The notes under the pieces were generated by a model that was given only the letters and a program-made list of their open reading frames with translations, was not told the DNA's origin and did not search any database. A DNA stretch of 64,000 nucleotides, taken from positions 2,232,001 through 2,296,000 of the forward strand of contig NZ_CP065047.1 of NCBI RefSeq assembly GCF_015689175.1. The letters run 5' to 3'. The translations under genes were made by a program, and so were the position numbers. Positions 63,604-64,000 of this stretch are shown here, piece by piece. The DNA comes from Mycobacterium kubicae. GTDB taxonomy: Bacteria > Actinomycetota > Actinomycetes > Mycobacteriales > Mycobacteriaceae. Each line of letters begins with the position of its first letter. The stretch's first letter is position 1.

Positions 63604-64000
63604 TCAGCTCGCGCCACCACCCGCGGGGCCAGGGCGGTAGGGCTGACCGGGCACCGGGCCACCAGTCGGCGCAGGACCGGTCGGGTCACCCTTGCCCGCA
63701 TAGCTGCCGGACATGTCGGTGACCGGAGCACCCGCCGGCAACGGCGCACCCGCTGGCACGGGTCCCAGCGCAATCAACGGAACTCCAGCGGGCATCGGCG
63801 CGACGACCGGTGCGCCGACCGGGACCGGGGCGCCGACCGGGACGGGTGCGCCGACGGGTACCGGGGCGCCGACCGGGACCGGGGCGCCGACCGGGACGGG
63901 AGCGCCGACCGGGACGGGTGCGCCGACGGGGACGGGTGCGCCGACGGGGACGGGTGCGCCGACGGGGACCGGGGCGCCGACGGGGAGCGGGGCGCCGACG
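63604..64000 (-). CDS. Val/Pro/Gly/Ala-repeat secreted-type protein, Rv1435c-like (3' part)
   Basis: The C-terminal 131 codons of a gene that starts right of the window. The visible part is mostly a six-residue repeat (consensus PVPVGA) over at least ten copies, then a Pro/Gly-rich tail with no domain. It matches Rv1435c in position and composition. Such low-complexity proteins are extracellular or wall-associated in mycobacteria, but the signal peptide is not visible here. The stop is TGA at 63606-63604. It is not a PE_PGRS protein. Confidence 0.85.
   Translation of the reverse strand, partial: VGAPLPVGAPVPVGAPVPVGAPVPVGAPVPVGAPVPVGAPVPVGAPVPVGAPVPVGAPVPVGAPVVAPMPAGVPLIALGPVPAGAPLPAGAPVTDMSGSYAGKGDPTGPAPTGGPVPGQPYRPGPAGGGAS
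63811..64000. repeat. 18-base tandem repeat, ten copies plus part
   Basis: Units such as GCGCCGACCGGGACCGGG (plus strand) recur every 18 bases with third-position changes only, in phase with the codons of the reversed gene, so each unit encodes one PVPVGA. The repeat runs past the window edge. Copy number may vary between strains. Confidence 0.9.

Noticed and set aside
63811..64000. CRISPR array or PE_PGRS repeats
   Set aside because: Units are contiguous with no unique spacers, and the encoded repeat is PVPVGA, not Gly-Gly-Ala/Asn.

Overview
The window is high-GC actinobacterial DNA whose gene order follows Mycobacterium tuberculosis from about Rv1372 to Rv1435c (comparison from memory). 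Conserved blocks include pyrR-pyrB-pyrC-carA-carB-pyrF, mihF-gmk-rpoZ-coaBC-metK, lipI/lipH, fmt-rsmB-rpe-ribG, lprG-P55, ribC-ribA2-ribH and uvrC-rapZ-yvcK-whiA. The PE/PPE genes found at several of these points in M. tuberculosis are missing, and accessory genes replace them. This suggests a non-tuberculous, probably slow-growing Mycobacterium.

Layout. 1-2658: end of a type III polyketide synthase (Pks18-like), a sulfotransferase, a small secreted cellulose-binding-like protein and a methyltransferase. 2762-11532: pyrimidine operon with a probable PyrR-binding hairpin over the pyrR ribosome-binding site and an extra 37-codon ORF between carA and carB. 11942-15888: nucleoid factor, guanylate kinase, RNA polymerase omega, coenzyme A and S-adenosylmethionine synthesis. 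15905-23632: accessory oxidative and lipid genes: an FMN-type oxidase-fold protein, an AlkB-type hydroxylase, a Tat-exported cholesterol-oxidase-like enzyme, a flavin monooxygenase, two esterases and a YhhN membrane protein. 23625-37176: PriA, a MarR regulator with its methyltransferase, translation and RNA-modification genes, riboflavin synthesis, the LprG-P55 envelope lipid export pair, and lipoproteins.

38331-48906 is a 10.57 kb integrated element lying inside a 13E12-family HNH gene, which is split into 37228-38340 and 48902-49258. Its large serine integrase closely resembles that of the M. tuberculosis element phiRv1. It also carries a fused primase-helicase followed by a paired-repeat locus that looks like an origin, several small unknown genes, a helix-turn-helix protein, and a capsid set of protease, decoration-like protein, major capsid protein and scaffold-like protein. 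I see no terminase, portal or tail genes. The end of the element carries a frameshifted nuclease-like gene in a cargo position. The simplest reading is a capsid-forming phage satellite with a possible defence gene. This is the most novel part of the window.

49365-64000: uvrC-rapZ-yvcK-whiA, then lipid genes (wax ester synthase/DGAT family, LipO, FadD12, an acyltransferase-like protein, a DUF3556 membrane protein and a phytoene-desaturase-like flavoprotein), an L,D-transpeptidase, and the start of a protein with a six-residue Val/Pro/Gly/Ala repeat that runs off the window.
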